From contig NHHQ01000044.1 of NCBI GenBank assembly GCA_002170915.1, forward strand, positions 1-8,735: a DNA stretch of 8,735 nucleotides, read 5' to 3'. The notes beneath the pieces are model-generated. The model had not been told where the DNA came from and searched no databases. It saw nothing but the letters and a program-made list of their open reading frames with translations. Below, in pieces: positions 7,334 to 8,735 of this stretch. Both the position numbers and the translations under genes were made by a program. Within the stretch, counting starts at the first letter, position 1. The number at the start of each line of letters is the position of its first letter. The stretch is from Rhodospirillaceae bacterium TMED167 (GTDB lineage Bacteria; Pseudomonadota; Alphaproteobacteria; Rhodospirillales_A; UBA2165).

Positions 7334-7639
7334 GTGGCTGATAATCAACCGCAAGAATTTTTTGTCGAGCGCGTTGCGAACATGTCCCATGCAAACGGCG
7401 TATTCCGGGTCACTTTTGCCCAACAAGAGGAAGGTGCTGACCTGCGCCAGACTGTCCGCCTCATGATTCCGGCCAACCAGTTGGCGGGCATCCTGCAAGG
7501 TATCTCAGGCGCCGCCAAAAATATTGGCGAACAAGTTCAGGCCCGAATTGGCGATACCGAAGAGACCCGAAGCAAGGCCACAGACCAGAAGGCGAAGCCA
7601 CGCCGCACGTCGAAAAAGAAGGCCACGGCTAAAAAATAG
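7334..7639 (+). CDS. Small conserved-type protein of unknown function with Lys/Arg-rich tail (DUF3467-like?)
   Basis: The gene encodes 101 residues from a GTG start with a strong Shine-Dalgarno. It has two parts. Residues about 8-72 look like a compact alpha/beta fold: strand-like segments (FFVERVANMS, GVFRVTFAQ, TVRLMIP), then an amphipathic helix (ANQLAGILQGISGAAKNIGEQV). This order of strands, a 'P-x-x-x-L' turn and a helix recalls DUF3467-type proteins, but that match is from memory and unproven. Residues 81-101 hold ten Lys/Arg out of 21 with Ala, Thr and Ser, like histone H1-type tails, suggesting contact with nucleic acid or another polyanion such as an acidic glycan. There is no signal peptide, membrane segment or cysteine. 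It is the only plus-strand gene, divergent from the amidotransferase operon and convergent with the HlyD gene 59 bases away. A regulatory or nucleic-acid-binding role is possible but unsupported. Confidence 0.8.
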   Translation: MADNQPQEFFVERVANMSHANGVFRVTFAQQEEGADLRQTVRLMIPANQLAGILQGISGAAKNIGEQVQARIGDTEETRSKATDQKAKPRRTSKKKATAKK

Positions 7640-7698
7640 CACATATCATCAACTAAGAGACACCCCGAGGGGCCGTTGTAGGAGAGTTTCTTGATTCC
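7640..7698. other. Convergent gap between small gene and HlyD gene
   Basis: These 59 bases separate two genes that end towards each other. The only dyad is the short CCCCGAGGGG (7663-7672), with a loop too tight for a good stem and no T-run on either side. No intrinsic terminator can be called. Confidence 0.4.
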
Positions 7699-8735
7699 CT
7701 AACGTTCCCGCATAGCGTCATCCATTGAGTCGATAAACGGCTGGAACAGGTACTGAAACACTGTCCTGTTACCCGTATGGATATTTGCAATCACCTGCAT
7801 GCCCGGGAACAGATTATAGCGCTCCTCTCCCCGTTGAAAATGATCGCTGTCCGTTTGAATTCGCACCTTGTAGAACGGTGATCCCTCAGGCGTTAAAAGC
7901 GTATCTGGGCTGACTGAAATCACCTTACCCTCGAGCCCTCCAAACCGCTGCGCATCGGCGGATGCCAAGGTGACCTTTGCCAATTGGCCACTCTGCACAA
8001 ACCCGATGTCTTGAGTGGCCAGTTTAGCTTCAATAATGAGCATGTCCCCTTGAGGCACAATATCCACTACAGGTTCGCCGGCTCTCACGACCCCACCGAT
8101 GGTGGCAATATACATGGTTTTGACGAGGCCATTGACGGGTGACCTCAAGGTCGTCCGCGCCAAGCTATCCTCGAACTTTCGCATGCGCTGCGTAAGCTCA
8201 TCAAAGGTTAGCCTGGCGGCATCTAGTTCTGTCTTGGTCTCGTCATCAAACACGCTTTTTATAGCAGCTAATCCGGCCTGCGCTTCGGCAAGACTAGCCT
8301 TTGCGCTGACCAGGGCGGCCTTACTTTCCTCGAGCTCTCCCTCCAATCGACCGTTCTCTTTCAAAAGATCAAGATGCTTGTAACGATTTGTGAGATTATC
8401 CTTGAGAAGCTGCTCGCTGATGCCAACTTGTTCTTTGAGCAGGTTCAGACTCTTGCTGTGGCCGCGGATGCGCTGGGTTGTCTCATTGATGGCGTAACGG
8501 CGCTGCAGAATTGCTTTTTCCTGTTGAATAATCTCACTTTTCCGGCGCCGACTTTGGATTGCAAAACGTTCCTGGGATCGACGGACCAATGCAGCATGAC
8601 CCGAGATTAATTGCGCATCATATTTTGGCTCATTCCAACCTGCCAATTGCGCTTCCAGGCGCGCTATTTGTACCTTGAGGGATGTCAGGCGGACCTGAAG
8701 CTCGCCCACATCAGCATCCGAGGACGTCGGCTCCA
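7699..8735 (-). CDS. HlyD-family type I secretion periplasmic adaptor subunit (partial, 5' end outside window)
   Basis: This is the C-terminal ~344 codons of a membrane-fusion protein that links an inner-membrane ABC exporter to a TolC-like outer-membrane channel. The frame stays open through the right edge. The GTG at 8709 is internal, and the cytoplasmic N-terminus, membrane anchor and first half of the lipoyl domain are missing. Counting from that GTG, residues about 1-185 form a long alpha-helical coiled-coil hairpin rich in Leu, Glu, Lys and Ala. The second half of the lipoyl (barrel-sandwich) domain follows, with RSPVNGLVKTMY (189-200), GGVVRAGEPVVDIVP (205-219) and DIGFVQSGQLAKV (234-246). 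The beta-barrel region ends FPGMQVIANIHTG (301-313) and RTVFQYLFQPF (315-325), the usual family finish. Family members run to about 430-480 residues, so roughly 100 or more are off the edge. It probably exports a protein substrate. A link to the polysaccharide genes is not shown, because a convergent gene lies between. Confidence 0.93.
   Translation of the reverse strand, partial: EPTSSDADVGELQVRLTSLKVQIARLEAQLAGWNEPKYDAQLISGHAALVRRSQERFAIQSRRRKSEIIQQEKAILQRRYAINETTQRIRGHSKSLNLLKEQVGISEQLLKDNLTNRYKHLDLLKENGRLEGELEESKAALVSAKASLAEAQAGLAAIKSVFDDETKTELDAARLTFDELTQRMRKFEDSLARTTLRSPVNGLVKTMYIATIGGVVRAGEPVVDIVPQGDMLIIEAKLATQDIGFVQSGQLAKVTLASADAQRFGGLEGKVISVSPDTLLTPEGSPFYKVRIQTDSDHFQRGEERYNLFPGMQVIANIHTGNRTVFQYLFQPFIDSMDDAMRER

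Noticed and set aside
7111..7341. Plus-strand open frame of 76 codons across the divergent region
   Set aside because: It overlaps the Shine-Dalgarno and start of the well-supported 7334 gene in another frame, and lacks a ribosome-binding site and family features.
7663..7672. CCCCGAGGGG as a bidirectional terminator
   Set aside because: The perfect dyad leaves a two-base loop and no T-run follows on either strand.
1..8735. CRISPR arrays, tRNA/rRNA genes, insertion sequences or attachment sites
   Set aside because: No regularly spaced repeats, tRNA-like segments, transposase/integrase motifs or flanking direct repeats were seen.

Overview
The window looks like part of a surface-polysaccharide (exopolysaccharide, capsule or O-antigen) locus of a Gram-negative bacterium, probably a proteobacterium and possibly an alphaproteobacterium. 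The Gram-negative call rests on a type I secretion membrane-fusion protein (HlyD family) and a WaaL/Wzy-type polytopic membrane protein. The finer placement is inference from general protein style and moderate GC.

Layout, left to right. Positions 1-186 hold no gene that can be defended. Five genes then lie on the minus strand and are transcribed right to left: asparagine-synthetase-type amidotransferase B (7006 to 5210), amidotransferase A (5139 to 3136), a small exported Sel1-repeat protein (3089 to 2472), an O-antigen ligase/polymerase-like membrane protein (2411 to 1125) and a class I SAM-dependent methyltransferase (939 to 187). The first four are separated by only 46-70 bases, so they probably form one transcript. 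The methyltransferase follows after 185 bases and may be part of it. A 327-base divergent region (7007-7333) separates this operon from a plus-strand gene (7334-7639). That gene encodes a 101-residue soluble protein with a Lys/Arg-rich tail and has the only strong Shine-Dalgarno sequence in the window. It converges on the 3' end of a minus-strand HlyD-family adaptor gene that runs off the right edge (7699-8735).

How the genes may work together (inference). Two glutamine-dependent amidotransferases of clearly different subtypes could amidate or aminate carboxyl groups on sugar precursors or another envelope substrate. The ligase/polymerase would build or transfer glycan at the periplasmic face. 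The methyltransferase could methylate a sugar or cap a chain. The Sel1-repeat protein, with a predicted Sec signal, could be a periplasmic scaffold or regulator. The HlyD adaptor belongs to a separate export system whose ABC transporter must lie outside the window. I see no tRNA, rRNA, CRISPR array, transposase or integrase. No wholly new system is evident. The points most worth a second look are the paired but dissimilar amidotransferases, the small basic-tailed protein with its dyad-rich upstream region, and the weak ribosome-binding sites throughout the minus-strand operon.
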